A DNA stretch of 64,000 bases from Escherichia sp. ESNIH1 (GCA_002918705.1 PQKR01000006.1:124001-188000); one strand, 5' to 3'; numbered from the stretch's first letter, positions 44,317 through 54,337 are shown. The notes: a model not told the origin generated them from the letters alone. Made by a program: numbers and translations.

Positions 44317-44924
44317 TGGTAACGCGTCATTTTTTTGATCAAAAAACGCACTATGGGCTACCTTGCTTAAAACAAGGATTAACGGACCATAATAGTGTGT
44401 GGCCTGCATTTATGCCCATAAATTTAATAGAAAAAGCTCACCATTAAGAATAATCCTAATCACAAGCCACTGAAAAATAAGCACAAAAAAAGGATGCCTA
44501 TCACATTGCTTTTTTACGCCATCTATTATTTATTTCTTGCATTACTATTTAAAAATAACAATTATCATTTTCCAAAATGAAAAAGATACGCTGCGGTAAA
44601 AGCGCATTTTCGTCTCTTTAAAAGACCCGTAAGATATCTATAAAAAAATAATATCGTGCGCTTAATTTTTTATTTTCAGTAAGAAAAGAAAGTTGAGGCC
44701 ACTTATTTATCTGCGGCTTAAAAAAAGAGAAGCGTCGCGCCACCAGGCCGCACTGTTGCTGGCTTTACAGCCGTAGGTAGCGAAACTGGCAAACCAGCTG
44801 GAATCTATCTGCTCTAAAGAGTCAGACAGGAGAGGCGTTATTTAGGCCAGCAAAAGGTTTTGCTGGCTTACCATGAAACGATCACAAACTATACTATTTT
44901 AGCGGTGCTAAACTATTACTTAAC
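44317..44924. other. AT-rich intergenic region, no gene recognised
   Basis: No convincing reading frame with ribosome site occurs here on either strand. The stretch 44330-44720 is very AT-rich with A and T runs. At 44846-44867 two 10-base arms (GCCAGCAAAA and TTTTGCTGGC) form a perfect inverted repeat with a 2-base centre, near the 3' end of yghX; it lacks a clear T tract, so it may be a terminator-like or protein-binding palindrome. Confidence 0.6.
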
Positions 44925-45821
44925 TTAACTATTACCATTAAGATATAATTTAAACCAGTCGAGGGTACGTTGCCATGCCAGCTCCGCTGCGGCCTGGTCA
45001 TAGCGCGGCGTTGAGTCATTATGAAAACCGTGGTTAACGCCAGAGTAGATATAGGCTTTATAGACCTTGTTATTTGCCTTAAGCGCCTGCTCATAGGCGG
45101 GCCAGCCCTCGTTGATGCGCGTATCCAGCTGGGCGTAGTGCAGTAAAATGGGAGCGTTGATTTTTGGCACGTCGGCAATGGGAGCCTGACGGCCATAAAA
45201 AGGTACGGCGCAGGCCAGCTCCGGATAGGCCACCGCCGCCGCGTTCGCTACGCCACCGCCATAGCAAAAGCCGGTGATGCCCACCTTACCGGTGGCGTCA
45301 GGGTGTCTCTGCATAAACTCTACGGCGGCGAAGAAATCATTCATCAGCTTAGTGGGATCCACCTTCTGCTGCAGCGCACGGCCTTCATCATCGTTACCCG
45401 GATAGCCACCCACCGAGCTTAAGCCGTCCGGGGCCAGCGCAATATACCCCGCTTTGGCAACGCGCCGCGCCACATCCTCAATATAGGGGTTCAGCCCCCG
45501 GTTCTCATGCACCACCACCACGGCCGGCACCTTACCCTCTGTTTTGGTTGGCTTGACCAGATAACCACGCACCTCACCATGACCGTTCGGCGAAGGATAA
45601 TGGATATACTCCGGCAGAATATCCGGGTCGGTAAATTCTACCTGCGTGGCCAGGGCATAGTTCGGTTTAAGCAGGTCGAACAGCGCCAGCGCGGTCATAC
45701 CGCCTACCGCATACCGGGTTGCCAGCTGTAAAAATTCACGTTTGGAAATTTTGCCGTGGGCATAGTAGTCGTAGTAATCGAGCAGTTCCTGCGGGAAGTC
45801 TTTGGCGGTCAGACGCGTCAT
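44925..45821 (-). CDS. yghX: Dienelactone hydrolase family protein YghX
   Basis: A 298-residue alpha/beta hydrolase of the dienelactone hydrolase family. The putative catalytic triad is Cys186 (GFCYGGG), Asp233 (LDTRINEG) and His264 (GVNHGFHND). Residues 24-60 contain a KISKREFLQLATRYAVGGMTALALFDLL segment resembling a signal/anchor, so it may be membrane-associated or exported. E. coli K-12 yghX is disrupted, but the copy here is complete. Substrate unknown. Confidence 0.93.
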   Translation of the reverse strand: MTRLTAKDFPQELLDYYDYYAHGKISKREFLQLATRYAVGGMTALALFDLLKPNYALATQVEFTDPDILPEYIHYPSPNGHGEVRGYLVKPTKTEGKVPAVVVVHENRGLNPYIEDVARRVAKAGYIALAPDGLSSVGGYPGNDDEGRALQQKVDPTKLMNDFFAAVEFMQRHPDATGKVGITGFCYGGGVANAAAVAYPELACAVPFYGRQAPIADVPKINAPILLHYAQLDTRINEGWPAYEQALKANNKVYKAYIYSGVNHGFHNDSTPRYDQAAAELAWQRTLDWFKLYLNGNS

Positions 45822-45892
45822 CGTTGCTCTCCGGAAAGTGAATGCTTTTTAAGCAAAGCATAACGCAACGCGTTTGTCAGTCAGCAGAACGG

Positions 45893-46414
45893 TTACTCTG
45901 CGGGGAAAGTTATCACCTCACCGGGATCGACTTCCGGACGCTGATACTCGGGCCACACCAGCACGACCAGCGCCGGGTAGGCCTCAAGGCTAAATTCACG
46001 AAAGCATTGCCGTAAATTGAGCACGTCCAGATCGGCATGAGAAACTTTCTCACCGTTAAGGCAACGCTTTTTAATATTGTCGTAGTAGCGGTATACCGCT
46101 GAATTGAGATCGCTACAGCGCCGCTGGGCCTCAAATAACCCCGGCGTACGATTCAGGTCCGCCATGTTCATTCGCTTGATGGTGGCATGCAGAAAATCAA
46201 TATATTCATGATTGACGCGCCAGTACCATATGGGCGTAATGGCATTCATCAGCAGGGAAAAATGATCGTCCCCCTCCTCTTTGCTTAAGGGAGGCGGGTC
46301 GTATGAGGGGCTTATCTCTTCTGCTGGCGAGCTTTTATTGAACCCACGCATCATTAAAAGTACGCCGCCGGTCAGCAGCAGCAGGACAATAACAGAATAA
46401 AAAATACTGTTCAT
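45893..46414 (-). CDS. Unrecognised single-pass membrane protein
   Basis: A 173-residue protein with one N-terminal helix (IFYSVIVLLLLTGGVLLMM, residues 4-22) and a soluble domain predicted to be cytoplasmic or periplasmic, containing paired Cys (RRCSDLN, KKRCLNGE, RQCFREF) and a WYWRVNHEYIDFLH segment. I recognise no family. It is divergent from the 46517-47372 gene pair with 102 bases between, and may belong to the same unit. Confidence 0.7.
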   Translation of the reverse strand: MNSIFYSVIVLLLLTGGVLLMMRGFNKSSPAEEISPSYDPPPLSKEEGDDHFSLLMNAITPIWYWRVNHEYIDFLHATIKRMNMADLNRTPGLFEAQRRCSDLNSAVYRYYDNIKKRCLNGEKVSHADLDVLNLRQCFREFSLEAYPALVVLVWPEYQRPEVDPGEVITFPAE

Positions 46415-46516
46415 TAGCGGGCTCCATTTTTTTTGATTTTAAAATTGCGCCATGATATTGTCAACGCAACTCACGCCCGCCCATCTCCACCCCGTTGAAA
46501 TAACAGGATATTAGCG

Positions 46517-46930
46517 ATGTTGCCCGAGAATCTTGTCCCGGCTCGTTTTCACGTCTCCACAGTGAAAAACGATGCGGGAGAAGCAGAAAAAGATGCCGAT
46601 TTAGCTCAGGGAAAAAGAACGCTCGCGGATTATGAAAGCGATATATTAACCAACGTTAACCGTACCCGGCAATCACGTAATATGCTGCTGGAAGAGCGCG
46701 ACCGGCATATAAAAGACAGGCTATACCGGGTCGTTAAAATTGAAACCTTTTGCCGAGTACTGAACGATCTTCAGGCCGCGGGCGAAATTGATCCCCAGCT
46801 TTTAAGTCAAATAATCACAAAAAAAACGACCGACATAAATGGCGCGGGAAAAGAAATTTGGCTTAATCTCATAACCCACGAAAAAGATACGCCTATGTTT
46901 TATACGCTACAGGACGATTCGCGTGAATAA
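46517..46930 (+). CDS. Unrecognised 137-residue charged protein
   Basis: A soluble protein of 137 residues, rich in Asp, Glu, Lys and Arg with a central helical stretch (RTLADYESDILTNVNRTRQSR...LLEERDRHIKD). No signal peptide, membrane helix or known motif. An AGGAT ribosome site precedes the ATG. Its last 8 bases overlap the GTG start of the next gene, so the two form a coupled pair. Confidence 0.72.
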   Translation: MLPENLVPARFHVSTVKNDAGEAEKDADLAQGKRTLADYESDILTNVNRTRQSRNMLLEERDRHIKDRLYRVVKIETFCRVLNDLQAAGEIDPQLLSQIITKKTTDINGAGKEIWLNLITHEKDTPMFYTLQDDSRE

Positions 46931-47372
46931 AGAGATTGATAATAACAATGTCTATTTGACTTTAGATGAGACAAAGAGCGATGAATTTATCTTAAAGCAA
47001 AATCTGGATGCATTAATCCAGAATAAAAATGAGACGATCCAGCGTATCGCCAGGGAGTCTCTCTCTATTCCCGCGGCGCTGATCAGGCTAAAGTGGCAGA
47101 ACCGCCGTGAGATCTATGCCTTACAGGTTAAAGAGGAGATCTACGGGGCGGCAATTGATGAAATCATCGCTCTGCATCCCGACTTACGGGAAAAGATCAT
47201 GGCAAAGCTGGAAACAAACTACCAGCACCTTCTTGAACGAGAAACCGCCACCTTGCGTCTTACCCGCAAGCTTGCCGACGGTGAATACCGCACCGGCAGC
47301 GTTAACAGAGTGGCACTCCAGGAGGAGCCGGAACTCCCGTCTGAGCGCCTCTCTACCGCCTCCAAGCCATAA
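46923..47372 (+). CDS. Unrecognised 149-residue charged protein
   Basis: A soluble, mostly helical protein of 149 residues starting at GTG 46923 inside the previous gene (GGA 9 bases upstream). It contains a probable coiled stretch ([18 protein letters not shown]...) and long charged helices ([26 protein letters not shown]). I do not recognise the family. Similar composition and coupling to the preceding gene suggest that the products act together. Confidence 0.72.
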   Translation: MNKEIDNNNVYLTLDETKSDEFILKQNLDALIQNKNETIQRIARESLSIPAALIRLKWQNRREIYALQVKEEIYGAAIDEIIALHPDLREKIMAKLETNYQHLLERETATLRLTRKLADGEYRTGSVNRVALQEEPELPSERLSTASKP

Positions 47373-47484
47373 GCTCCCCAGCCTCTGGTTGCGATCGATA
47401 ACCATAGGGAATCGTCCGGTTCGCCTGCATTTCCCGCATAAGCATCTATCCTTAATCAGGATGTATCACAGATGGAGACGACTT

Positions 47485-48381
47485 ATGGCAAACGATCAGA
47501 CGAAAATTCAGGACCCCACCACCCAGTATTACACTGAGGGTTACCCGAAACAGAAGCAGCCCGCGCCAGGGGTGCAGGCTAAAATGGATCCCGTCCCCGA
47601 CTGTGGCGAGAAGAGCTATGTGGGTAGCGGCCGTCTTAAGGATCGTAAGGCACTGGTGACAGGGGGCGACTCCGGTATTGGGCGCGCTGCCGCCATCGCT
47701 TACGCGCGTGAAGGCGCTGATGTCGTGATTAACTACCTGCCAGCTGAAGAAGAGGATGCGCAGGAAGTCAAAGCGCTGATTGAAGCTGAAGGGCGCAAAG
47801 CGGTGCTGATCCCAGGCGATCTGACCGATGAAGCCTTTACCCGCTCGCTGGTTAACCAGGCGCGCGATGCCCTGGGCGGATTGGATATTCTGGCGCTGGT
47901 CGCCGGGAAACAGACCGCCGTAGAAGATATTGCCGATCTCACCTCAGAGCAGTTTGAGCAGACCTATAAGACTAACGTCTTCTCGCTGTTCTGGATCACC
48001 CAGGAGGCGCTGAAGTTCCTGCAGCCGGGTGCCAGCATTATCACAACCTCGTCGGTGGAGGCCTATCAGCCAAATGCGACCCTGCTGGACTACGCCTCCA
48101 CCAAGGCGGCCATCCTCAACTTTACCCGCGGGCTGGCAAAACAGGTGGCAGAGAAAGGCATTCGTGTGAACAGCGTTGCACCGGGCCCTGTCTGGACGGC
48201 GCTGCAAATCTCTGGCGGCCAGCCACAGGAGAAACTACCGAAGTTTGGTCAGTCCACGCCGCTGAAACGCGCCGGGCAGCCTGCTGAGGTCGCCGCTATT
48301 TACGTCTATCTGGCGAGCCAGGAGTCAAGCTACGTGACTGCCGAAGTACACGGTGTCACCGGCGGGATGCACTTAAGCTAG
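47485..48381 (+). CDS. yghA: NADP-dependent aldehyde/short-chain dehydrogenase YghA
   Basis: YghA is a short-chain dehydrogenase/reductase; in E. coli it acts as an NADP-linked aldehyde reductase. The 298 residues have the Rossmann [12 protein letters not shown] motif near residue 60 and a catalytic Ser/Tyr-X3-Lys region ([22 protein letters not shown]) near 195-215. The ATG at 47485 follows GGAGACGACTT; upstream in-frame codons overlap the preceding gene and are not conserved. Confidence 0.95.
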   Translation: MANDQTKIQDPTTQYYTEGYPKQKQPAPGVQAKMDPVPDCGEKSYVGSGRLKDRKALVTGGDSGIGRAAAIAYAREGADVVINYLPAEEEDAQEVKALIEAEGRKAVLIPGDLTDEAFTRSLVNQARDALGGLDILALVAGKQTAVEDIADLTSEQFEQTYKTNVFSLFWITQEALKFLQPGASIITTSSVEAYQPNATLLDYASTKAAILNFTRGLAKQVAEKGIRVNSVAPGPVWTALQISGGQPQEKLPKFGQSTPLKRAGQPAEVAAIYVYLASQESSYVTAEVHGVTGGMHLS

Positions 48382-48394
48382 TTTTGCATGCAAC

Positions 48395-48424
48395 AAAAAG
48401 GGGCCGCGATGGCCCCTTTTTTTA
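48395..48424. terminator. Bidirectional terminator between yghA and exbD
   Basis: AAAAGGGGCC/GGCCCCTTTT is a 10-bp stem with a 5-base loop and T or A tracts on both sides. It lies between convergent yghA and exbD and should end both transcripts. Confidence 0.9.
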
Positions 48425-48438
48425 TCTCAATGCTGCGC

Positions 48439-48864
48439 TTATTTCGGGCGCGTCACCTCTTCACCCACCAGACCAATCTTCAGATAACCCGCCTGATGCA
48501 GGGTATCCATGACCTTCATCATCGTCTCATAATCTACGGTTTTATCCGCACGGAAGAAGATGGTGGTATCTTTCTTACCCGCGGTCTGGGCGTTCAGCGC
48601 ATTGACCATCGTCTCTTCGGTCACCGGATCGTTACCGATAAACATGCTGTTATCCGCTTTCACCGACAGGTAAACCGGCTTTTCCGGACGCGGTTGCGGC
48701 TGGCTGGAGGAGGCCGGTAAGTTTACCTTCACGTCAACGGTGGCCAGCGGGGCCGCCACCATGAAGATAATCAGCAGCACCAGCATAACGTCGATAAACG
48801 GCGTCACGTTGATCTCATGCATTTCGCCGTTATCGTCCAGATTTTCATTAAGACGCATTGCCAT
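48439..48864 (-). CDS. exbD: TonB energy-transducing protein ExbD
   Basis: ExbD is the stator partner of ExbB in the proton-driven TonB complex. The 141 residues match E. coli, with a single helix (PFIDVMLVLLIIFMVAAPL, Asp25 the proton-bearing residue) and a periplasmic domain. It follows exbB after 6 bases in the same operon. Confidence 0.97.
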   Translation of the reverse strand: MAMRLNENLDDNGEMHEINVTPFIDVMLVLLIIFMVAAPLATVDVKVNLPASSSQPQPRPEKPVYLSVKADNSMFIGNDPVTEETMVNALNAQTAGKKDTTIFFRADKTVDYETMMKVMDTLHQAGYLKIGLVGEEVTRPK

Positions 48865-48870
48865 ACGGAA

Positions 48871-49605
48871 TTAACCTAAACGTAGTTTCTGTGCGGAGTG
48901 AACCGGTGCAGCCGACGGGCTGGCAGCCAGGTCGAGATCGCGGCTCTGCAGCAGCAGCACCTGCGCGGCAACATCGCCCAACATGGCTTTATAACCGCCG
49001 ATAGAGCGGGCAAAGATGTTATAAATGACCACCGCGGGAATAGCGGCGACCAGGCCGATTGCCGTGGCCAGCAGCGCTTCAGCAATGCCTGGCGCAACGA
49101 CGGCGAGGTTAGTGGTCTGGGTCTGGGCAATACCGATAAAGCTATTCATAATGCCCCATACGGTACCGAACAGGCCGATAAACGGTGAGATAGCGCCAAT
49201 GGTCGCGAGGAAGCCATTACCGCGGCCCAGGTGACGGCCAACGGCAGCGACACGACGCTCGAGACGGAACCCGGTACGCTCTTTGATGCCTTCGTTATCT
49301 TCAGAGCCAGCGGAGAGCTCAAGCTCGTTCTGCGCTTCGTTCAGCAGCTGCGTGCTCAGGCTACTGGCGTGGAAACCGGCTGCGATTTCGCTCGCCTGAT
49401 CCAGCGTGCGCGCTTCGCTTAACAGCTTCTGCTCGCGCTTAAGACGGCGCTTATGCGAGAACATCTCCACGCTTTTGCTGAAGAAAATCGCCCAGGTGAC
49501 AATGGACGCCAGAATCAAGCCAATCATCACCAGCTTTACGACGATATCGGCATGGTGATACATACCCCAAACGGAGAGATCCGTCTGCATCAAATTATTA
49601 CCCAC
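48871..49605 (-). CDS. exbB: TonB energy-transducing protein ExbB
   Basis: ExbB forms the proton channel energising TonB for iron-siderophore and cobalamin uptake. It has 244 residues with three helices. The start is GTG at 49605, with GGAG 8 bases upstream, giving the GNNLMQTDLSVWGMY N-terminus of E. coli; an upstream open frame is not conserved. A Fur-like box at 49667-49681 fits iron control. Confidence 0.96.
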   Translation of the reverse strand: MGNNLMQTDLSVWGMYHHADIVVKLVMIGLILASIVTWAIFFSKSVEMFSHKRRLKREQKLLSEARTLDQASEIAAGFHASSLSTQLLNEAQNELELSAGSEDNEGIKERTGFRLERRVAAVGRHLGRGNGFLATIGAISPFIGLFGTVWGIMNSFIGIAQTQTTNLAVVAPGIAEALLATAIGLVAAIPAVVIYNIFARSIGGYKAMLGDVAAQVLLLQSRDLDLAASPSAAPVHSAQKLRLG

Positions 49606-49666
49606 TCTGTATCTCCGGACGCAAATCACAAAATCTGAGCATAATAATATCAAAACAGCATCGAAT

Positions 49667-49681
49667 TGATAGTAGTTCTCA
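49667..49681 (-). promoter_or_regulatory. Fur-box-like site upstream of exbB
   Basis: TGAGAACTACTATCA (minus strand) matches the 7-1-7 Fur consensus TGATAATNATTATCA at 11 of 14 positions and sits about 62 bases before the exbB start. Confidence 0.65.
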
Positions 49682-49766
49682 TTAGTATTTACATAGTGGC
49701 GTAATTTTGACAAACTTTCCTTGCGCTTACGCAGTAAAAAATGCCGTAAGCGCAATTTTCAGAAAA

Positions 49767-51296
49767 TTATCGAACTTCCAGCACAAAATCTTCAAAGCGA
49801 CATTCGCCGGGATCCTGCGCGTCTGCCGTGGCAGCGGCAAAGATGCCTACTTTAGCCCCAACCCATTTTCCTTTACCGGCAGCAAAGGTGCGCGGTACCT
49901 GCTGCCACGCCCCGCCATCTTCACGCCAGGCAAACTGGCTGACACCGCCCTCCCCTACGCTAACCTGAAGCTCACAGGTTGCGGACGAGAGCATATGCAG
50001 GGCCTGGCATTGCTCTCTGATTACGCCCGCATCACTCATCCAGCCGTGAACATAACAGAGCTGATGGCACTGCTGACGACGGACAATAACCAGCGCGGCA
50101 TAACGTTCGCCATAGATAATCAGCCCGCCGCAGCTTTCAGGCTCTGCGGCGGCGAGCGTAGCGCGCGTGCGGGCAGTAAAGGTAAATGCCGGAAACTTTT
50201 GCAGCAGCAGCTGCGGTGCAGCGTAAAGCGTCCGCTGACCCGCAAACTCGGGCAACAGGATACAGCGTAGATGAAGACCCTGCGTAGCCGGGATCAGCCA
50301 GTTCGGCTGAGGATTGGCCTGCCACTGCCACTGTAGCCCAGGCCTGCCGGTAGCAAAATCATCGCTGGTCTGAGGCGCATAGGGCGTCACCGCAGGCAGG
50401 CCGCCTGGCTTTTGCCAGCGCAGAACCGGCTGCCCGGCGCCTGCCCCACCAAAAGGCTCGCCTATGTGCGGCCAACCATCCTCGTCCCATGACATCGGCT
50501 GGAGATGAACGATACGGCCATAGAGGTGCGCATCCTGAAAATGGACAAACCAGCACTCGCCGTTTTTCAGCTCTACCCATCCCCCCTGATGGGGGCCGTT
50601 CACGGCGGTCTCTCCTTGAAAGAGCACGTTTCGTGCCTCCCACGGCCCGGTCATCTCTGGCGCGCGCAGTACCGTCTGCCAACCGGTCTCCACCCCGCCC
50701 GCTGGCGCGAAGATGTAATAGAGGCCGTTGCGTTTATAGACCTTCGGCCCCTCCAGCGTCGGGAGATCGCAGCTGCCATCATAGATAATCTGCCCCTCCC
50801 CCTGTAGCGCCGTACCGTCTGGCTTCATCGAGAAAAGCTGTAGCTTATGCTTAATGCCGCTGCGGCTATGGGCGAAGGCGTGAACCAGCCAGGCGCTGCC
50901 ATCCTCATCCCAGAAAGGACAGGGATCGATCCAGCCTTTGGCGGGCTGGACGCAGTGCGGCTTGCTCCACGCTCCCCACGGATCCTGGGTATGACACATA
51001 AAAATCCCCTCGTCGGGGGTGCTGAAAAAGACCCACAGGCGATCGTTATGCCAGCGCAGGGAGGGTGCCCAGACCCCTTTTCCGGGCTGCACGGTGTCGT
51101 AGCCAGCAAGATCGAGGGAAGCAAACACATGGTTGATAATCCGCCAGCTGACCAGATCCGTTGAGTGCAGTACGGGCAACGCCGGCATATGGTTGAAGCT
51201 CGACGAGACCATAAAAAAGTCATCCCCAACGCGGACGATATCCGGATCCGAATAGTCGGCGCAAAGAATCGGATTTTGATAGGTATTCTGCGACAT
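49767..51296 (-). CDS. Glycoside hydrolase family 43 beta-xylosidase
   Basis: A 509-residue GH43 enzyme, cytosolic (no signal peptide), predicted to release xylose (or arabinose) from short xylosides. The family triad is visible: Asp14 in CADYSDPD, Asp124 in GWIDPCPFWDEDG and Glu182 in LEGPKVYKRNG. From about residue 320 a C-terminal beta-sandwich-type domain follows. It is the second gene after the transporter at 51309, spaced by 12 bases. GH43 beta-xylosidases are related to XynB (YagH) of E. coli prophage CP4-6, also paired with a GPH transporter. Confidence 0.92.
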   Translation of the reverse strand: MSQNTYQNPILCADYSDPDIVRVGDDFFMVSSSFNHMPALPVLHSTDLVSWRIINHVFASLDLAGYDTVQPGKGVWAPSLRWHNDRLWVFFSTPDEGIFMCHTQDPWGAWSKPHCVQPAKGWIDPCPFWDEDGSAWLVHAFAHSRSGIKHKLQLFSMKPDGTALQGEGQIIYDGSCDLPTLEGPKVYKRNGLYYIFAPAGGVETGWQTVLRAPEMTGPWEARNVLFQGETAVNGPHQGGWVELKNGECWFVHFQDAHLYGRIVHLQPMSWDEDGWPHIGEPFGGAGAGQPVLRWQKPGGLPAVTPYAPQTSDDFATGRPGLQWQWQANPQPNWLIPATQGLHLRCILLPEFAGQRTLYAAPQLLLQKFPAFTFTARTRATLAAAEPESCGGLIIYGERYAALVIVRRQQCHQLCYVHGWMSDAGVIREQCQALHMLSSATCELQVSVGEGGVSQFAWREDGGAWQQVPRTFAAGKGKWVGAKVGIFAAATADAQDPGECRFEDFVLEVR

Positions 51297-51308
51297 GATG
51301 CGGTTCCC

Positions 51309-52736
51309 TTATGCGTTTTTCAGTTCGTCACCCACCAGCACCGGACGATCGCTGGCTGCAGGGCGGGCAGCCTGTTCCCGGGCGGCCAGATCGCGTTGTA
51401 TCGTTGCCATCATGGTGTCATCGAGCTTATAGAAGCGCGCCAGCCACCAGAGGATCAGATAGGAGAGCGAGGGTCCCAGGGTCAGCAGCCCAACAATACC
51501 CGCGGTGGCTAACGGCGTCTGTTCAGCGACGCCTGCCTGGTAGCCAAACAGGCCCAGAGCAAACCCGACGGCAGCGCCCGCCACGGCCATCCCCATTTTT
51601 AAGGCAAAGAGATTTCCCGAATAGGATAAGCCGGTAATACGGTGGCCGAACTTCCACTCGCCATAGTCCGCCGCGTTGGCCATCATATTCCATTTAAAAG
51701 GCTGGTACATTTGATGGAAAAAGCCGACCAGGAAATAGAGCGGGAACACCACTGCCAACCAGGTAGGCGGAATAAAGAACATCACCACGCCGGTAAATAC
51801 CAGCAGCAGGTTAATATTTTTAAATAGTGAAACGGCACGGTAGCGCTTAGCTAAATAACCTGCGGCCAGGCTACCGATAATAGTGCCTACCACGCTGGTA
51901 GAGACAAAGGCAGACTTCATTACCGTACCCGCCGCCGTCTGTACGCCGCCCATCATTAAATAGGTCGCATAATAGAGCGTCGCCGCGCTACGCATCACTC
52001 CGGCCATACTGGAAAAGAAAGTGATAATTGCCACAATACGCCACTGATCGTTCGCCAGCAGACAGCGAATATCCTCTCGTACGCTACTTTGCGTTTCCAC
52101 CGCCGGGGCGACGCGCTCTTTGGTAGAGAAAAAGCAGAACAGCAGCATCACAATAGCAATCGCGCCCATGATGCCCATCGTGGCCTGAAAACCAAACTGT
52201 TTATCCTCTTTACCCAGCCAGTCCACCAGAAACAGGGTGGCGACCGACACCATCAGTCCGGCAGCGGACGAGATGGTAAAGCGATAAGACTGCGCCGACA
52301 GGCGATCTTTCTCATCGCGGGTAATTACTCCCCCCAACGCGCAGTAGGGAATATTAATAAAGGTGTAGCAGAGCATGAGGAGGGTATAGGTAATATAGGC
52401 GTAGATCAGTTTTCCGGATGCGCCAAATGCGGGAGTCGTAAACGTCATAACGGCCAGCACTGCATAAGGGACGGCAAACCAAATAAGCCAGGGGCGGAAA
52501 TGTCCCCAGCGGGTTTTAACCCGATCGGCAACGATACCGGTTAGCGGATCGGTAATAGCGTCAAGGATGCGGGTGACTAAAAACATGACTCCCACCGCCG
52601 CCGCTGACAGTCCATAAATATCGGTATAGAACCAGGTTAAAAACATGGTTACAGAGGAGTAGACAATGCCGCAGGCCGCGTCCCCCATGCCAAACCCTAA
52701 TTTTTCTGCAATCGACAACCTTGTATTATTTGCCAC
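51309..52736 (-). CDS. GPH-family xyloside/glycoside-cation symporter
   Basis: A 475-residue, 12-helix glycoside-pentoside-hexuronide:cation symporter, with the N-terminal family signature LGFGMGDAACGIVYSSVTMFLTWFYTD and the DAITDPLTGIVADR loop. Closest known type: YagG (XynT)/YicJ of E. coli. The best start is GTG at 52736, 7 bases after GGGAG; TTG at 52742 is also in frame. With the GH43 gene it forms a xyloside uptake-and-cleavage operon, located between exbB and metC, which adjoin in E. coli. Confidence 0.9.
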   Translation of the reverse strand: MANNTRLSIAEKLGFGMGDAACGIVYSSVTMFLTWFYTDIYGLSAAAVGVMFLVTRILDAITDPLTGIVADRVKTRWGHFRPWLIWFAVPYAVLAVMTFTTPAFGASGKLIYAYITYTLLMLCYTFINIPYCALGGVITRDEKDRLSAQSYRFTISSAAGLMVSVATLFLVDWLGKEDKQFGFQATMGIMGAIAIVMLLFCFFSTKERVAPAVETQSSVREDIRCLLANDQWRIVAIITFFSSMAGVMRSAATLYYATYLMMGGVQTAAGTVMKSAFVSTSVVGTIIGSLAAGYLAKRYRAVSLFKNINLLLVFTGVVMFFIPPTWLAVVFPLYFLVGFFHQMYQPFKWNMMANAADYGEWKFGHRITGLSYSGNLFALKMGMAVAGAAVGFALGLFGYQAGVAEQTPLATAGIVGLLTLGPSLSYLILWWLARFYKLDDTMMATIQRDLAAREQAARPAASDRPVLVGDELKNA

Positions 52737-52981
52737 AATCAATCTCCCACAGAATGCGTTTGTGCCAATCTACGGCTATTTTTCTGCTGCGGCCTATTGC
52801 TAAATTTCACTCCCCTTTTATGTTTTTTAATAACTGGTACAGATGTCACACATCTTTATTTTTGGTATTACACGTCGCGGGAAAGCTGTCTACCATCGCC
52901 ATAGCGCTGGGCAGGAGGAAGAAAAAAATTTCCCTGTTTTGGCATTTGCCAGGGTCAACTTCTGCCCGATCGTGGTAGTCT

Positions 52982-52997
52982 AGACATCCAGACGTAT
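52982..52997 (+). promoter_or_regulatory. Tandem MetJ boxes upstream of metC
   Basis: AGACATCC and AGACGTAT form two adjacent met boxes (consensus AGACGTCT), 22 bases before the metC ATG, at the place known for E. coli metC. The rest of the 282-base divergent spacer (52737-52981) is AT-rich with no gene. Confidence 0.85.
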
Positions 52998-53018
52998 AAA
53001 AATCAGGGTAGCGTGAAG

Positions 53019-54206
53019 ATGACAGCGAAGCACATTGATACCGCGCTGGTGAATGCCGGACGCAGCAAAAAATACACCCAGGGTTCGGTGAACAGCGTGA
53101 TCCAGCGCGCTTCGTCGCTGGTTTTTGACACGGTGGAAGCCAAGAAGCAGGCAACGCGCGGCCGTGCTAAAGGTGAACTGTTCTACGGCCGTCGGGGGAC
53201 GCTGACCCACTTCTCCCTGCAGGAGGCGATGTGTGAGCTAGAGGGCGGCGCAGGCTGCGCGCTCTTCCCCTGCGGCGCTGCTGCCGTAGCGAATACCCTC
53301 CTCGCCTTTGTTGAGCAGGGCGACCATGTCCTGGTGACCAACACCGCCTATGAACCAACCCAGGATTTCTGCAGCAAAATTCTGGCCAAGCTCGGCGTCA
53401 CTACCGGCTGGTTTGATCCGCTGATCGGCGCGGATATCGCAAATCTCATTCAGCCCAATACGAAGGTGGTGTTCCTCGAAGCGCCCGGCTCTATCACTAT
53501 GGAAGTCCACGACGTTCCGGCGATTGTCGAGGCGGTCAGACGCGTTGCGCCAGAGGCGATTATCATGATCGATAATACCTGGGCGGCGGGGATTCTGTTT
53601 AAGGCGCTGGAGTTTGGAATTGATATCTCTATCCAGGCAGGGACCAAGTACCTGATTGGCCATTCGGATGCGATGGTTGGCACGGCGGTCTCTAACGCCC
53701 GCTGCTGGGATCAGCTGCGCGAGAACGCCTACCTGATGGGGCAGATGCTGGATGCGGACACCGCCTATATGACCAGCCGAGGCCTGCGCACTCTGGGCGT
53801 CCGCCTGCGTCAGCACCATGAGAGCAGCCTGGCGATTGCCGAGTGGCTGGCGGCGCATCCGCAGGTCGCGAAGGTGAACCACCCTGCTCTGCCAGGCAGC
53901 AAGGGCCACGAGTTCTGGAAGCGTGACTTTACCGGCAGCAGCGGCCTCTTTTCCTTTGTGCTAAATAAACGCTTAAACAATGACGAGCTGGCGGCCTATC
54001 TCGACAACTTCACTCTGTTTAGCATGGCCTACTCCTGGGGCGGCTTTGAGTCGCTGATCCTCGCCAACCAGCCGGAGCACATTGCCGCTATCCGTCCTGA
54101 GGGTGAGATCGACTTCACCGGAACGCTGATCCGCGTGCATATCGGTTTAGAAAACGTTGACGATCTGATTGCTGATTTAGCGGCAGGATTTCAGCGCATC
54201 GTGTAA
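53019..54206 (+). CDS. metC: Cystathionine beta-lyase
   Basis: MetC cleaves cystathionine to homocysteine, pyruvate and ammonia. The 395-residue PLP enzyme has the Cys/Met-metabolism signature with the Schiff-base lysine in [15 protein letters not shown] (about residue 210) and [13 protein letters not shown] near 57. The ATG at 53019 gives [19 protein letters not shown]; a GTG two codons upstream (53013) is also possible. The tandem met boxes predict repression by MetJ. Confidence 0.96.
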   Translation: MTAKHIDTALVNAGRSKKYTQGSVNSVIQRASSLVFDTVEAKKQATRGRAKGELFYGRRGTLTHFSLQEAMCELEGGAGCALFPCGAAAVANTLLAFVEQGDHVLVTNTAYEPTQDFCSKILAKLGVTTGWFDPLIGADIANLIQPNTKVVFLEAPGSITMEVHDVPAIVEAVRRVAPEAIIMIDNTWAAGILFKALEFGIDISIQAGTKYLIGHSDAMVGTAVSNARCWDQLRENAYLMGQMLDADTAYMTSRGLRTLGVRLRQHHESSLAIAEWLAAHPQVAKVNHPALPGSKGHEFWKRDFTGSSGLFSFVLNKRLNNDELAAYLDNFTLFSMAYSWGGFESLILANQPEHIAAIRPEGEIDFTGTLIRVHIGLENVDDLIADLAAGFQRIV

Positions 54207-54337
54207 AGTGTATGTGGCTGGTAGAAATTTAGACAATACCAGTGGAATTGTCTGCATTTCTTGCGCTAACGATCAAGGTGCTGCGGGCATTTCAGGAGTA
54301 CAATAAGCCTTAATTACGCGGTTCCACAGGAATGTCC

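Noticed and set aside
44925..45821. yghX as a pseudogene, as in E. coli K-12
   Set aside because: The frame here is uninterrupted, with all three catalytic residues present.
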